Source: an uncultured bacterium
GTDB lineage: Bacteria; Edwardsbacteria; AC1; EtOH8
Reading direction: 5' to 3'
NCBI GenBank assembly: GCA_937863685.1
Contig: CALMGM010000002.1
Coordinates: 45,869 to 109,868 of the forward strand
DNA length: 64,000 nucleotides
Below, in pieces: positions 24,741 through 33,452 of this stretch. The first letter of the stretch is position 1. Each line of letters starts with the position of its first letter. The notes beneath the pieces are model-generated. The model did no database searches and had not been told where the DNA came from. It was given only the letters and a program-made list of their open reading frames with translations. The position numbers and the translations under genes were made by a program.

Positions 24741-25669
24741 TGACCATGGGAAACATCCGAGGGAAATTAACCAGAAACCTGGATATCAGGATAGTATCGC
24801 TGATATTGGCCGTCACTTTGTGGCTGTACGCCTCCACCGAAAGATATTACAAGCTTACCTTCCGTTGCCCGGTGGAGGTCAGGAACATTCCCCAGGGATT
24901 TTCCCTGGCCCGATGCCTGCCCCCGGTGATCTGCGACATCGACGCCCGGGGAAAGGACCTGATCGCCTTTCAGCTCAAAAAACCGCTGGTGGTGATCGAT
25001 GCCGAGAACCGGCAGGTAAAAAAACTGAAAATAAGGCTTTCCCCGGATCACATGATCCTGCCGTTCAACCTCAAGGCCCGGTCGGTCCATTATGTCGATG
25101 GGGAGATGGAGATAAACCTTGACCGTCAGGCCGAGAAACAGGTAAATATCCGGCTGGATATGGTGGGAGATCCGGCCGACGGATTCGTGCTTTCCGACAA
25201 CGTCGGATCTGAACCGGGCACGGCCCTGTTAAAGGGGCCGGCCCGGCAGCTGGAGATGCTGGATTTCGTTTATTCTGCCCCCATCAGGGTGGACGGCCTG
25301 TCGAAGCCGGCCATGATAAGAACGGCTCTGCTGCTGCCCGATTCCTGCCTGTTCTCGGTCCGCCCGGAATCGGTGAATGTGTTTCTGCAGTTCGAAAAGA
25401 GCGGGGAGCGGGTATTCAAGAACGTGCCTTTAACGGTGATCAACCGCAGCAGGGATTATTTGGTCAGTTTTGCCCCCGGCACCATCGACCTGGTGCTGTC
25501 CGGCCCCAGGAATATCCTGGATGCGGCAAAATCATCGGATCTGAAAATATTCCTCGATCTTAGCGGCATGCCGCCCGGAGCCCACCAGATGCAGGCCACC
25601 ATCGAGCTTCCGGATAAACTGGTTTTGATAGCCGCCAGCCCCAGGGATTTTGAGGTCAACATCCGATGA
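24740..25669 (+). CDS. YbbR/CdaR-like domain protein
   Basis: A 309-residue protein starting at the ATG in the TAATG overlap with gmhA. One N-terminal membrane helix (NLDIRIVSLILAVTLWLYAS) has the ILAV.LW motif typical of YbbR proteins. Three YbbR-type beta repeats follow, e.g. FRCPVEVRNIPQGF, EKQVNIRLDMVGDPADGF and FKNVPLTVINR. In Firmicutes, CdaR regulates the diadenylate cyclase CdaA, usually encoded just upstream. Here no CdaA gene adjoins, so a role in c-di-AMP control is unsupported and the function remains open. The stop overlaps tsaD. Confidence 0.8.
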   Translation: MTMGNIRGKLTRNLDIRIVSLILAVTLWLYASTERYYKLTFRCPVEVRNIPQGFSLARCLPPVICDIDARGKDLIAFQLKKPLVVIDAENRQVKKLKIRLSPDHMILPFNLKARSVHYVDGEMEINLDRQAEKQVNIRLDMVGDPADGFVLSDNVGSEPGTALLKGPARQLEMLDFVYSAPIRVDGLSKPAMIRTALLLPDSCLFSVRPESVNVFLQFEKSGERVFKNVPLTVINRSRDYLVSFAPGTIDLVLSGPRNILDAAKSSDLKIFLDLSGMPPGAHQMQATIELPDKLVLIAASPRDFEVNIR

Positions 25670-26685
25670 TGGTGCTGGGGATCGAAAGTTCCTGCGATGA
25701 GACCTCGGCCAGCCTGGTGCAGGACGGGAAGATCATTTTAAGCAATGTCATCCATTCCCAGCTGATCCACCAGCAGTATGGCGGAGTGGTGCCGGAATTG
25801 GCGGCCCGGGACCACCTGAACCGGGTATCGCAGGTGACGGAGGAGGCTTTGGTCCGGGGAAGAATCGGCTTTGCTGATGTTGATCTGATCGCGGTCACCA
25901 ACCGGCCGGGCCTGGCCGGGGCCCTGCTGGTGGGGTACAGCTATGCCCAGGGATTGTCCCTTAGCCTGGGAATACCGTTGATCCCTGTCAACCACGTGTC
26001 CGGGCACATCTACACCGCGTTTTTAAAACGACCGGACATTCAATTGCCACTGGTGGCTTTGGCGGTCTCCGGGGGGCATACCTCGCTGTTTTATATGGAC
26101 CGTGATCATAAGATATCCCTGCTGGGTCAGACCCTGGACGATGCCGCCGGCGAAGCCTTTGACAAGTGCGCCAAGATGATGGGGCTGGGCTATCCCGGCG
26201 GTCCGCTGATCGAAAGGCAGGCGGGGGCCAATAAGATCAAGCCGGTGAAATTTCCCCGGGCCCTGTTGGGTCAGGACAGCCTGGATTTTTCGTTCTCCGG
26301 CCTGAAGACGGCGGTACTCAATCATCTGCAGAACCGGGGCCAGAGTGATGTCTCCGATGGGGAACTTTCCTCCATCTGCGCCGGCTTTCAGGAGGCGGTG
26401 TTCGATGTTCTGACCGAGAAGCTGCGAAGGGCTGCCGTCCTGACAAACTGCCGCACCCTGGCGGTGGTGGGCGGAGTGGCCTCCAACCAGGCGCTCCGTG
26501 AAAAAATGGTTTCGTTCGGCAGGCAGGAGGGGCGGGAGATGATCATCCCAAACCCGGTGCTTTGCACCGACAATGCCGCCATGATCGCCTGCTGCGGTTA
26601 CCATCTTTACCGGAATTCGTCTGATAAACATTTCGAATATAAAGTGAGCGCCAGGGCGATTTGGCCAAAATATCAAACATCATAA
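25666..26685 (+). CDS. tsaD: tRNA N6-adenosine threonylcarbamoyltransferase
   Basis: A 339-residue ASKHA-fold protein. MMVLGIESSCDETS at the start, the zinc-binding NHVSGHIYTAF, ALAVSGGHTSL, LDDAAGEAFDKCAKMMGLGYPGG and the C-terminal VVGGVASNQALRE and CTDNAAMIA are diagnostic. It transfers threonylcarbamoyl to A37 of ANN-reading tRNAs with TsaB/TsaE. It is coupled to ybbR by an overlap (ATGATG) and overlaps the downstream maf gene by 25 bases. Confidence 0.96.
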   Translation: MMVLGIESSCDETSASLVQDGKIILSNVIHSQLIHQQYGGVVPELAARDHLNRVSQVTEEALVRGRIGFADVDLIAVTNRPGLAGALLVGYSYAQGLSLSLGIPLIPVNHVSGHIYTAFLKRPDIQLPLVALAVSGGHTSLFYMDRDHKISLLGQTLDDAAGEAFDKCAKMMGLGYPGGPLIERQAGANKIKPVKFPRALLGQDSLDFSFSGLKTAVLNHLQNRGQSDVSDGELSSICAGFQEAVFDVLTEKLRRAAVLTNCRTLAVVGGVASNQALREKMVSFGRQEGREMIIPNPVLCTDNAAMIACCGYHLYRNSSDKHFEYKVSARAIWPKYQTS

Positions 26686-27305
26686 GCTGGCCGCCATTGC
26701 TGCTGGCCTCGGCCTCGCCCCGCCGCAAGGCACTGCTGGAGGGGCTGGGGGCTGATATCATCATCAAACCGGCCGAGGTGGACGAGGAGAGCTGCGTTTT
26801 ATCCGACCCTCAAAGGATAGCAGAATACCTGGCCGAACAAAAGGCCCTGTTTCTGGGAAAGAAATGGCGGGCATCCGGAGGCTCCCGCCTGATACTGGGG
26901 GCGGATACGGTGGTGGCCTATTGCCATCACATTCTGGGAAAGCCGGCCGATGAAAAGGACGCCCGGCGGATGATCAAAATATTGTCCGGCCAGTGGCACC
27001 AGGTTTATACCGGCCTCTGTCTGTATGACCCTGTCAATAAGATCAAGCTCACCAGCCATGAGATGACCCGGGTCAAATTCCGCAGGCTGTTACTTTCGGA
27101 GATAAAAAACTACGCTGCCACCGGCGAGCCGATGGACAAGGCCGGGGCCTACGGTATCCAGGGACTGGGATCGCTGCTGGTGGAAAGGATCAACGGCTGC
27201 TATTTTAACGTGATGGGGCTGCCGCTGGCCAGACTGAACACCATGATACAGAGAATGGAATATTTAAGATGCAAAAAATCATCGCCTGGCAGAAAGGCAC
27301 GATAA
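26661..27305 (+). CDS. maf: Maf-family nucleotide pyrophosphatase
   Basis: A 214-residue protein starting at TTG inside the end of tsaD. LLLASASPRRKALL, then the EVDEESC segment, LGADTVVAY and GAYGIQGLGSLLVERINGCYFNVMGLPL are Maf motifs. Members hydrolyse noncanonical or modified dNTP/NTPs (dTTP/UTP or m7GTP). The exact subtype is not clear. The end overlaps mtnA, and the tightly packed ybbR-tsaD-maf-mtnA order suggests one operon. A later start near the first ATG-like codons would remove ASASPRR, so the early TTG is kept. Confidence 0.9.
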   Translation: MAKISNIISWPPLLLASASPRRKALLEGLGADIIIKPAEVDEESCVLSDPQRIAEYLAEQKALFLGKKWRASGGSRLILGADTVVAYCHHILGKPADEKDARRMIKILSGQWHQVYTGLCLYDPVNKIKLTSHEMTRVKFRRLLLSEIKNYAATGEPMDKAGAYGIQGLGSLLVERINGCYFNVMGLPLARLNTMIQRMEYLRCKKSSPGRKAR

Positions 27306-28324
27306 TATTGCTGGACCAGCGGGAACTGCCGCTGAGAACCGAATACCTGGTATGCAAGAAAGTGGAGGACCTGGCGGCGGCCATCGAAAGGCTGGCGGTC
27401 CGGGGGGCCCCGCTGATAGGGATCGCAGGGGCCTACGGACTGGTGTTGGGCATCTGGCGTTCCGAGGCAAAGAATATCCCGGGCGATTTCCGGAAGAGCT
27501 ATTTGAGGATAAAAAGGACCCGGCCCACCGCGGTCAATCTTTTCTGGGCGCTGGACAGGATGGAGCGGTTGTTCAATTTCCTGATTGCGGCCGGAAGCTC
27601 CGCCGCCGCCATACGGGGAAAAATGCTGCAGGCCGCATTGGATATTCACCATGACGACGCCGCGACCTGCGGCCTGATCGGCAGATACGGGGCGGGGCTG
27701 ATCAAGAAGAACTCGACGATCATCACCCACTGCAACACCGGGGCGCTGGCCACCGGGGGTATCGGCACCGCTCTGGGGGTCATTGCCACCGCCCACCGGG
27801 CGGGAAAGGTCCGGTCGGTCTATGTCGACGAGACCCGCCCCCTGCTGCAGGGGGCCAGGCTGACGGCCTGGGAGCTCACCCGGCAGAAGATCCCGGCCAC
27901 CCTGATCTGCGACAACATGGCGGCCTCCCTGATGGCGGCGGGCAAGGTGGACTGCGCCATAGTGGGAGCCGACCGGATCTGCGCCAACGGTGATTTTGCC
28001 AACAAGATCGGCACCTACAGTCTGGCGGTCAATGCCCGCCATCACGGCGTTCCGTTCTATGTGGCCGCACCGCTCTCCACTTTCGATCGGTCGCTGAAGG
28101 ACGGCAGCCTGATCCCCATAGAGCAGAGAAGTCCCGATGAGGTCCGCCGGTTCGGCAGTTGCCGGACCTCCCCCGAGAAGGCCGCCGTTTATAATCCGTC
28201 TTTTGATGTCACTCCCGGCAGGCTGGTCACCGCCATGATAACCGAGAAAGGGGTCATCCGCCGGCCTTTCGCCGGATCGATCAAGACCGTATTTGACCGG
28301 CTTCAAACGGGTGAAAATTGTTGA
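27269..28324 (+). CDS. mtnA: Methylthioribose-1-phosphate isomerase
   Basis: A 351-residue eIF2B-alpha-like enzyme. AVRGAPLIGIAGAYG near the N-terminus, ITHCNTGALATGGIGTALG with the catalytic Cys, VYVDETRPLLQGARLTAWEL and VGADRICANGDFANKIGTY with the catalytic Asp are all present. It isomerises MTR-1-P to MTRu-1-P in methionine salvage. It could also act as a ribose-1,5-bisphosphate isomerase-like enzyme, but the motifs are those of MtnA. No other salvage genes are nearby. Confidence 0.92.
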   Translation: MQKIIAWQKGTIILLDQRELPLRTEYLVCKKVEDLAAAIERLAVRGAPLIGIAGAYGLVLGIWRSEAKNIPGDFRKSYLRIKRTRPTAVNLFWALDRMERLFNFLIAAGSSAAAIRGKMLQAALDIHHDDAATCGLIGRYGAGLIKKNSTIITHCNTGALATGGIGTALGVIATAHRAGKVRSVYVDETRPLLQGARLTAWELTRQKIPATLICDNMAASLMAAGKVDCAIVGADRICANGDFANKIGTYSLAVNARHHGVPFYVAAPLSTFDRSLKDGSLIPIEQRSPDEVRRFGSCRTSPEKAAVYNPSFDVTPGRLVTAMITEKGVIRRPFAGSIKTVFDRLQTGENC

Positions 28325-28349
28325 CAAACCGGCCCGGTAAGCATATAAT
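28321..28349 (+). promoter_or_regulatory. Perfect-consensus sigma-70 promoter
   Basis: TTGACA (28321-28326), exactly 17 bases, TATAAT (28344-28349). The TTGACA begins in the stop region of mtnA. Predicted start about 28356, with a leader of about 68 bases to the ATG at 28424. Confidence 0.9.
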
Positions 28350-28423
28350 ATCACTATAACTTAGGTTTTGCCGGCGCTGGATGACACCACATGTCAATCT
28401 GCAAATTTAATGGAGTTAAGGAT

Positions 28424-29857
28424 ATGGCCCAGGAAAACATAAAACTTTCTCCGGAGATAGAACAGCTCAGTGAAAAGCTGACGGCCGACCCCAAATCCAG
28501 GGTCTTTGCCCAGCTGGCAGATGCCTACCGGAAATCAGGGCTGCTGGATGAAGCCATAGACACGGCCAAGAAGGGACTGGAGAATCATCCCAATTATGCC
28601 ATCGCCCATCTGATCCTGGGCCGCTGCTACCTGGCCAAGGGGATGTATGCCCTGGCCCGGGAGGAATTCGAGCTGACCATCAAGAATGACCCCCAGAACC
28701 TGGTGGGATATAAACTGCTGGGCGAGACCTACGAAAAACAGAACATGTATCCCGAGGCCCTGAAGTATTACCAGATGATACTGGACCTGGAGCCGGCGGA
28801 TGCCGAGCTGGCGGAGAAAGTGGCCAATCTCAAGAATCTTAAGCAGACCGAGCCCGAGGTTCAAGCCGCCACCGCGACAACCGGGCCGGAACCGGCCGCA
28901 CTGCCGGAGGAACCTGCCGGGGAGGCAGTCCCAGAACCGGCCCCGGAGGCTGATATTCCGGCCATGCCCGAGATTCTGAAATCGGAAGAAGAACTTCCCC
29001 GGATGGAAATCCAAGCCGAGTCCGTGCCGATGCCTCCGATACTGACCGAGGAGCCGGTTTCGGCACCGATCGAGAGCATTCCGATTCCGGAAACGCTATC
29101 GGAAGGACCAAAACAGGAGATTTCAGAGGAACCGCCGGCCCCGCCGGCTGAAGCAGTCGCGGCGCCGGTCGAAACAACCGAGGAGAAAGAACCGAACCTG
29201 TCCGAGGCCGAATCCCAGGGTCCGACCAGCACCCTGGCCGAGATCTATGTTCAGCAGGGGTTTTTGGAAAAGGCCATCGACATCTACAAGGAGCTGATAT
29301 CCGCCCAGCCCGGCAACCAGGAATACAAGGATCGGATGGATGAACTGCTGGAAAAGGCCTATCCCGAAGAGCCCCCGGCCGCTGCCGAAACCAAGGAACT
29401 GGCAACGGAAGCGGTGGCGGAAAAGCCAGCTCCGGCCCCTGCAGAAGCCGAAATGCCGGCCCCGGCCGAAGAACCAAAACCAGAGGTTTCCCCGGCCGCA
29501 GATCCCTTTGCCCAGCTGTTCGGGTCGCCCGATAAAAAGGAAGAGCCGACCGCCGAACCGGAGCCTGCCGAAACTCCCGCCCCGGCAGCCGAGGAAACAA
29601 GCCCGGCACCCGCCGCTGCTTATCCGGAGGAGCCGAAGATGTCCGTGCCTCCCGCCGACGTCAGCCCGGCGGTTGATTTTGGCGCCCTGTTCAACGATGC
29701 CGGTGAGCCGCCGGCCAAACCCCAGGAGCCAGAACCGGTCAAGCCGGCTGCCGAGCCAACCACGCCTGCGCCAGAAGCCAAAGCTGCGGAGAAGGCCGGC
29801 GATGCCGATGATACCGTAAGCAGTTTTCAGTCCTGGCTGTCGCAGATCCAAAAATAA
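28424..29857 (+). CDS. TPR-repeat protein with long Pro/Ala/Glu linkers
   Basis: A 477-residue protein. The start at 28424 (MAQENIKLSPE) is preferred because GGAG lies 10 bases upstream; an in-frame ATG at 28391 lacks one. Four TPR-like helix pairs cover residues 10-140 (AQLADAYRKSGLLDEAIDTAKKGL, split; AHLILGRCYLAKGMYALA). A P/A/E-rich linker follows, then one more TPR (LAEIYVQQGFLEKAIDIYKE), a second linker and short DPFAQLFGS and DFGALFNDAG motifs. The C-terminus SFQSWLSQIQK looks like a docking peptide. No signal peptide. It is made from a perfect promoter, so likely abundant. Function unknown; a scaffold role is a guess. Confidence 0.78.
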   Translation: MAQENIKLSPEIEQLSEKLTADPKSRVFAQLADAYRKSGLLDEAIDTAKKGLENHPNYAIAHLILGRCYLAKGMYALAREEFELTIKNDPQNLVGYKLLGETYEKQNMYPEALKYYQMILDLEPADAELAEKVANLKNLKQTEPEVQAATATTGPEPAALPEEPAGEAVPEPAPEADIPAMPEILKSEEELPRMEIQAESVPMPPILTEEPVSAPIESIPIPETLSEGPKQEISEEPPAPPAEAVAAPVETTEEKEPNLSEAESQGPTSTLAEIYVQQGFLEKAIDIYKELISAQPGNQEYKDRMDELLEKAYPEEPPAAAETKELATEAVAEKPAPAPAEAEMPAPAEEPKPEVSPAADPFAQLFGSPDKKEEPTAEPEPAETPAPAAEETSPAPAAAYPEEPKMSVPPADVSPAVDFGALFNDAGEPPAKPQEPEPVKPAAEPTTPAPEAKAAEKAGDADDTVSSFQSWLSQIQK

Positions 29858-29878
29858 CCCTCAAATAACAGCAGCTTT

Positions 29879-29905
29879 TCACGGGCGGCACGGTCCGGCC
29901 CGTGA
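29879..29905. other. Hairpin in the leader of the M24 peptidase gene
   Basis: TCACGGGC (29879-29886) pairs with GCCCGTGA (29898-29905). No T-run follows, so it is not a clear terminator. Confidence 0.4.
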
Positions 29906-29926
29906 GATATACAGGAGTCAAAGATA

Positions 29927-31003
29927 ATGGCCAACCATCGTATCGACAGCATTAAAAAAGCCCTGGGGCAGAAGAAACTGGATGTCATGTTGTTCACCAG
30001 CCTGCTTAACATCAGGTACCTGGCGGGGTATTCCGGCAGCTCCGGAATGCTGCTGGTGAATCCCAGGGGGGCGGACTTTTTGACCGACTTCAGATACAAG
30101 GAACAGTCGGCCAAAGAGGTAAGGGGTGCCAGGACCACCATCATCACCAGCAGCCTGCTGGAGGAGCTGTCCCGCCTGCCAGCCTTTGTGAGATCCAGAA
30201 AGATCGGGATCGAGGAACAGAACCTGACCTACGCCCAGTTCCTGCAGCTGCAGAAACTGGCTCCCAAGAAGAAATTCGTCCCGGCCAGCGGCCTGGCCGA
30301 GAATCTGCGCCAGATAAAGGCCAATGACGAGATCGGGAAGATAGCCCAGGCCGCCCATATAGCCGATCTGGCCTTTTCCAGGATCATACGGTTCATCAAG
30401 CCCGGCCTGACCGAGAAGGCCATCGCCGCCCAGCTGGATCACACCCTCAAGATGCTGGGGGCCGCCAACCCCTCTTTCGACAGCATAGTGGGCTCGGGCC
30501 CCAACGGGGCGCTGCCCCATGCCCAGCCAAGCGACCGCAAGGTTCGAAAAGGCGATTTCATCGTGCTGGATTTCGGGGCCATCCACCAGGGTTACCATTC
30601 CGACATGACCCGGACGATATGCCTGGGCCGGCCCACCGAAAAGCATCTGAAAATATACGATATCGTCACCAAAGCCCAGGCGGCAGGACTGAAGGCCGTC
30701 AAAGCCGGCATCAAGGGGAAGGTTGCCGACCTGGCTGCCCGGGAAATAATCGATCGGGCGGGTTACGGCAAGTATTACGGCCACGGCCTGGGGCACGGAG
30801 TGGGTCTGGCGGTTCACGAGGCCCCGGGTGTGGGGATGAAAGCCGAGAACATCCTGCCGGAAAATTCGATAGTCACCGTGGAGCCCGGCATCTATCTTCC
30901 GGGGTGGGGCGGGGTACGGATCGAGGACCTGGTGGTGGTGGTCAAAGGGGGCTGCCGGATCCTGAGCGGTTCGACCAAGAAATTAATAACCATCAAGGCA
31001 TAG
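29927..31003 (+). CDS. pepQ: Xaa-Pro aminopeptidase/dipeptidase (M24B family)
   Basis: A 358-residue creatinase/prolidase-fold enzyme. The N-terminal domain (residues 1-125) is the creatinase-like half. The C-terminal pita-bread domain has the five metal ligands: LDFGAIHQGYHSDMTRT (two Asp), GHGLGHGVGLAVHE (His) and VEPGIYLPGWGGVRIED (two Glu). It cleaves X-Pro peptide bonds in the cytoplasm. PepQ/PepP/YpdF subfamilies cannot be separated with confidence. efp follows 28 bases later, a pairing widespread in bacteria and sensible because EF-P acts on polyproline. Confidence 0.9.
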   Translation: MANHRIDSIKKALGQKKLDVMLFTSLLNIRYLAGYSGSSGMLLVNPRGADFLTDFRYKEQSAKEVRGARTTIITSSLLEELSRLPAFVRSRKIGIEEQNLTYAQFLQLQKLAPKKKFVPASGLAENLRQIKANDEIGKIAQAAHIADLAFSRIIRFIKPGLTEKAIAAQLDHTLKMLGAANPSFDSIVGSGPNGALPHAQPSDRKVRKGDFIVLDFGAIHQGYHSDMTRTICLGRPTEKHLKIYDIVTKAQAAGLKAVKAGIKGKVADLAAREIIDRAGYGKYYGHGLGHGVGLAVHEAPGVGMKAENILPENSIVTVEPGIYLPGWGGVRIEDLVVVVKGGCRILSGSTKKLITIKA

Positions 31004-31031
31004 AACGGATTTAAACCTAAGGAGGAAAGAT

Positions 31032-31589
31032 TTGGCATCCACAGCAGATTTCAGAACAGGCATGGCACTGAACATAGACGGGGCGTTATTCTATCTGGTG
31101 GAGTTCCAGCACGTCAAGCCGGGCAAGGGCGGAGCCTTTGTCCGGACCAAGTTGAAGAATGTCAAGACCGGCGCGGTGATAGACCGCACCTACCGCTCCG
31201 GGGAATCGATAACCGAGGTCCGGCTGGAACGCCGCAAGATGCAGTACCTGTACCACGATGGAAACAGCTATAATTTCATGGACGTCCAGTCTTACGAACA
31301 GATGGAACTGCCCGAGGAGATGGTCCATGACATCAAGCTTTTCTTCAAGGAGAACATGGAGGTCCAGGTGCTGATGAACCAGGAGATCGTCATCGGGGTG
31401 GAAGTGCCCATGTCGGTGGAACTGAAAGTGATGCAGACCGATCCCGGCTTCAAGGGGGACACCGCCTCGTCGGTGACCAAGCCGGCCACCCTGGAATCGG
31501 GCCTGGTGGTCCAGGTCCCGCTGTTCATAAACGAGGGAAACCTTCTGAAAATTGATACCCGTACCGGGAAATATTTGGAAAGAGTGTGA
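31032..31589 (+). CDS. efp: Translation elongation factor P
   Basis: A 185-residue protein with a TTG start at 31032 behind AAGGAGG (31019-31025). MASTADFRTGMALNIDGALF, FQHVKPGKGGAFVRTKLKN (Lys32 at the tip of the tRNA-acceptor-facing loop) and the OB domains with DTASSVTKPATLESG and NEGNLLKIDTRTGKYLERV are standard. It rescues ribosomes stalled at polyproline. The tip residue is Lys, so modification could be of the beta-lysyl or another lysine type; no EpmA/EpmB gene is nearby. Confidence 0.97.
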   Translation: MASTADFRTGMALNIDGALFYLVEFQHVKPGKGGAFVRTKLKNVKTGAVIDRTYRSGESITEVRLERRKMQYLYHDGNSYNFMDVQSYEQMELPEEMVHDIKLFFKENMEVQVLMNQEIVIGVEVPMSVELKVMQTDPGFKGDTASSVTKPATLESGLVVQVPLFINEGNLLKIDTRTGKYLERV

Positions 31590-31595
31590 TAGAAG

Positions 31596-32714
31596 ATGGA
31601 TCTTAAAAGGACCCTGGAAAGAATGGTCAAGGAGAATTCCTCGGACCTTCATCTCAAGGCCGGCCTGCCCCCGGTATTGAGGATCGACGGCTTCCTGCGC
31701 CCCCTGGAGGAGGCCCCGCTGTCTCCGGAAGAACTTCGCCAGGTGGCCCTGCAGCTGATGCCCAAGGATCAGCAGCAGCTTTTTGCCGAGGAGAAGGAAC
31801 TGGATTTCTCCATGGGCGTGGCCGGGCTGGGCCGCTTCCGGGTGAATGTCTACATGCAGCGGGGCTCGGTGGCTTTGGCCATGAGAGCCATTCCCTTCAA
31901 CATCAAGAAGATCGACGAGCTGATGCTGCCCCCGGTGACCAAGGAGCTGTCCCTCAGCAACCGCGGGCTGCTGCTGGTGACCGGGACCACCGGGTCGGGC
32001 AAGTCCACCACCCTGGCCTCGATGCTGGAGTTCATCAACGAGACCGAGAACCGCAACATCATCACGGTGGAGGACCCCATCGAGTTCATCTTTCGGGACA
32101 AGAAATCGCTGATCAGCCAGCGGGAGATCGGCACCGACACCAAGACCTTCGCTGCCGCCCTGAAGCACGTGCTGCGGCAGGACCCCGACGTGATCCTGAT
32201 CGGTGAGATCCGGGATAAGACCACCCTGGCCACCGCCCTGCAGGCGGCCGACACCGGGCACATGGTTTTCAGCACCCTGCACACCCTGAACGCCCCGGAG
32301 ACCATCAACCGGATCATCTCGTTCTTTCCCCCGCACCAGCATGAACACGTCCGGGTGCTGCTGTCGGCCACCCTGGTGGGAGTCATCTCGCTCCGGCTGC
32401 TGCCCCGGGCCGACGGCAAGGGGCGGGTGCCGGCGGTGGAGGTGATGATCAACAACCAGACCATCAAGGATTACCTGCTGGACCCGGTAAAGACCCTGGA
32501 GATACCCCAGCTGATCCAGGAGGGAACTTCCCAGTACGGCATGCAGTCGTTCGACCAGTCCATCATGAAACATTACCGTGACGGGCTGATCACCTACGAG
32601 ACCGCGATCCAGAGCGTCACCAACCCCGACGAGTTCAAGCTCCGCCTGCGGGGCATCGAATCCACCGATTCCCGGGGCTGGGAGACCTTCGACCCTTCAA
32701 CCACCAAGAAATAG
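31596..32714 (+). CDS. pilT: Twitching motility ATPase PilT
   Basis: A 372-residue hexameric retraction ATPase. The N-terminal PAS-like domain includes SDLHLKAGLPPVLRIDG; Walker A is TGTTGSGKSTT; the Asp box is ITVEDPIEF; Walker B is DVILIGEIRD; the His box is GHMVFSTLHT. The C-terminal AIRNLIRE-like motif is diverged to IPQLIQEGTSQYGMQSFDQS. It depolymerises type IV pili at the inner membrane base. It starts 6 bases after efp and is probably co-transcribed with it, away from the pilB gene at 41.8 kb. Confidence 0.95.
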   Translation: MDLKRTLERMVKENSSDLHLKAGLPPVLRIDGFLRPLEEAPLSPEELRQVALQLMPKDQQQLFAEEKELDFSMGVAGLGRFRVNVYMQRGSVALAMRAIPFNIKKIDELMLPPVTKELSLSNRGLLLVTGTTGSGKSTTLASMLEFINETENRNIITVEDPIEFIFRDKKSLISQREIGTDTKTFAAALKHVLRQDPDVILIGEIRDKTTLATALQAADTGHMVFSTLHTLNAPETINRIISFFPPHQHEHVRVLLSATLVGVISLRLLPRADGKGRVPAVEVMINNQTIKDYLLDPVKTLEIPQLIQEGTSQYGMQSFDQSIMKHYRDGLITYETAIQSVTNPDEFKLRLRGIESTDSRGWETFDPSTTKK

Positions 32715-32719
32715 CCGCC

Positions 32720-33439
32720 GTGCAGATAGACGTTATTTTAACACCCTCCGAGCTGAACGACATCAACCTGTCTGGCCGCTCGGTGGCGGTGATAGACGTG
32801 CTCCGGGCCACCACCACCATGGTGGCCGCCCTTGATGCCGGATGCCGGGATATCATTCCCTGTCCCAGCGTGGAGGAGGCCACCCGTCTGGCCGATACCC
32901 TGGGACGGGACAACGTGATATTATGCGGCGAACGCGAAGGGAACAAGATCAACGGCTTCGACCTGGGAAACTCCCCGCTGGAGTTCACCGAGGCTGTGGT
33001 CAAGAACAAGACCCTGCTGATGTCCACCACCAACGGGACCACGGTCATCTCACGGGCCAAGCCGGCAGCGGTGCTGTCCATCGCCGGATTCCTGAACGCC
33101 GGGGCGGTGGCCGGATTTTTGGCTTCCGGCGGCGGAGACATGCTGCTGATCTGCTCCGGCAAGCTGGGGCGCTTCTCCATTGAGGATATGCTGTGCGCCG
33201 GGCTGCTGACCGAGCTGTCATGCGCGGGCAGACAGGAGACAGTCCTTACCGACAGCGCCCGGATGGCCATGTCGCTTTACAAGAAGGAGGGCAAGTCCCT
33301 GCTGAAGGCCTTCAAGCAGAGCCAGCACGGGGAATACCTGATCTCACTGGGCTACCTGGAGGACCTGAAATTCGCCGCTCAGCTGGATGTATCCAGGACG
33401 GTGCCGGTCTTCAAGGACGGCCGGATAACGAAATCGTAA
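32720..33439 (+). CDS. comB: 2-phosphosulfolactate phosphatase family protein (ComB)
   Basis: A 239-residue protein starting at GTG 32720. AVIDVLRATTTMVAAL, CGEREGNKINGFDLGNSPLEF, STTNGTTVISRA and SGKLGRFSIEDMLCAG are ComB motifs, with the acidic metal site in VLRAT/GER.G. In methanogens it hydrolyses 2-phosphosulfolactate in coenzyme M synthesis. Bacterial homologues are common and mostly unassigned, and no coenzyme M genes are nearby. The name denotes family, not proven substrate. Confidence 0.85.
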   Translation: MQIDVILTPSELNDINLSGRSVAVIDVLRATTTMVAALDAGCRDIIPCPSVEEATRLADTLGRDNVILCGEREGNKINGFDLGNSPLEFTEAVVKNKTLLMSTTNGTTVISRAKPAAVLSIAGFLNAGAVAGFLASGGGDMLLICSGKLGRFSIEDMLCAGLLTELSCAGRQETVLTDSARMAMSLYKKEGKSLLKAFKQSQHGEYLISLGYLEDLKFAAQLDVSRTVPVFKDGRITKS

Positions 33440-33452
33440 ACAAAAGCATTTG

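Noticed and set aside
28839..29851. Long reverse-strand frames opposite the TPR protein
   Set aside because: They arise from Pro/Ala/Glu codon bias on the + strand; no domain is recognisable.
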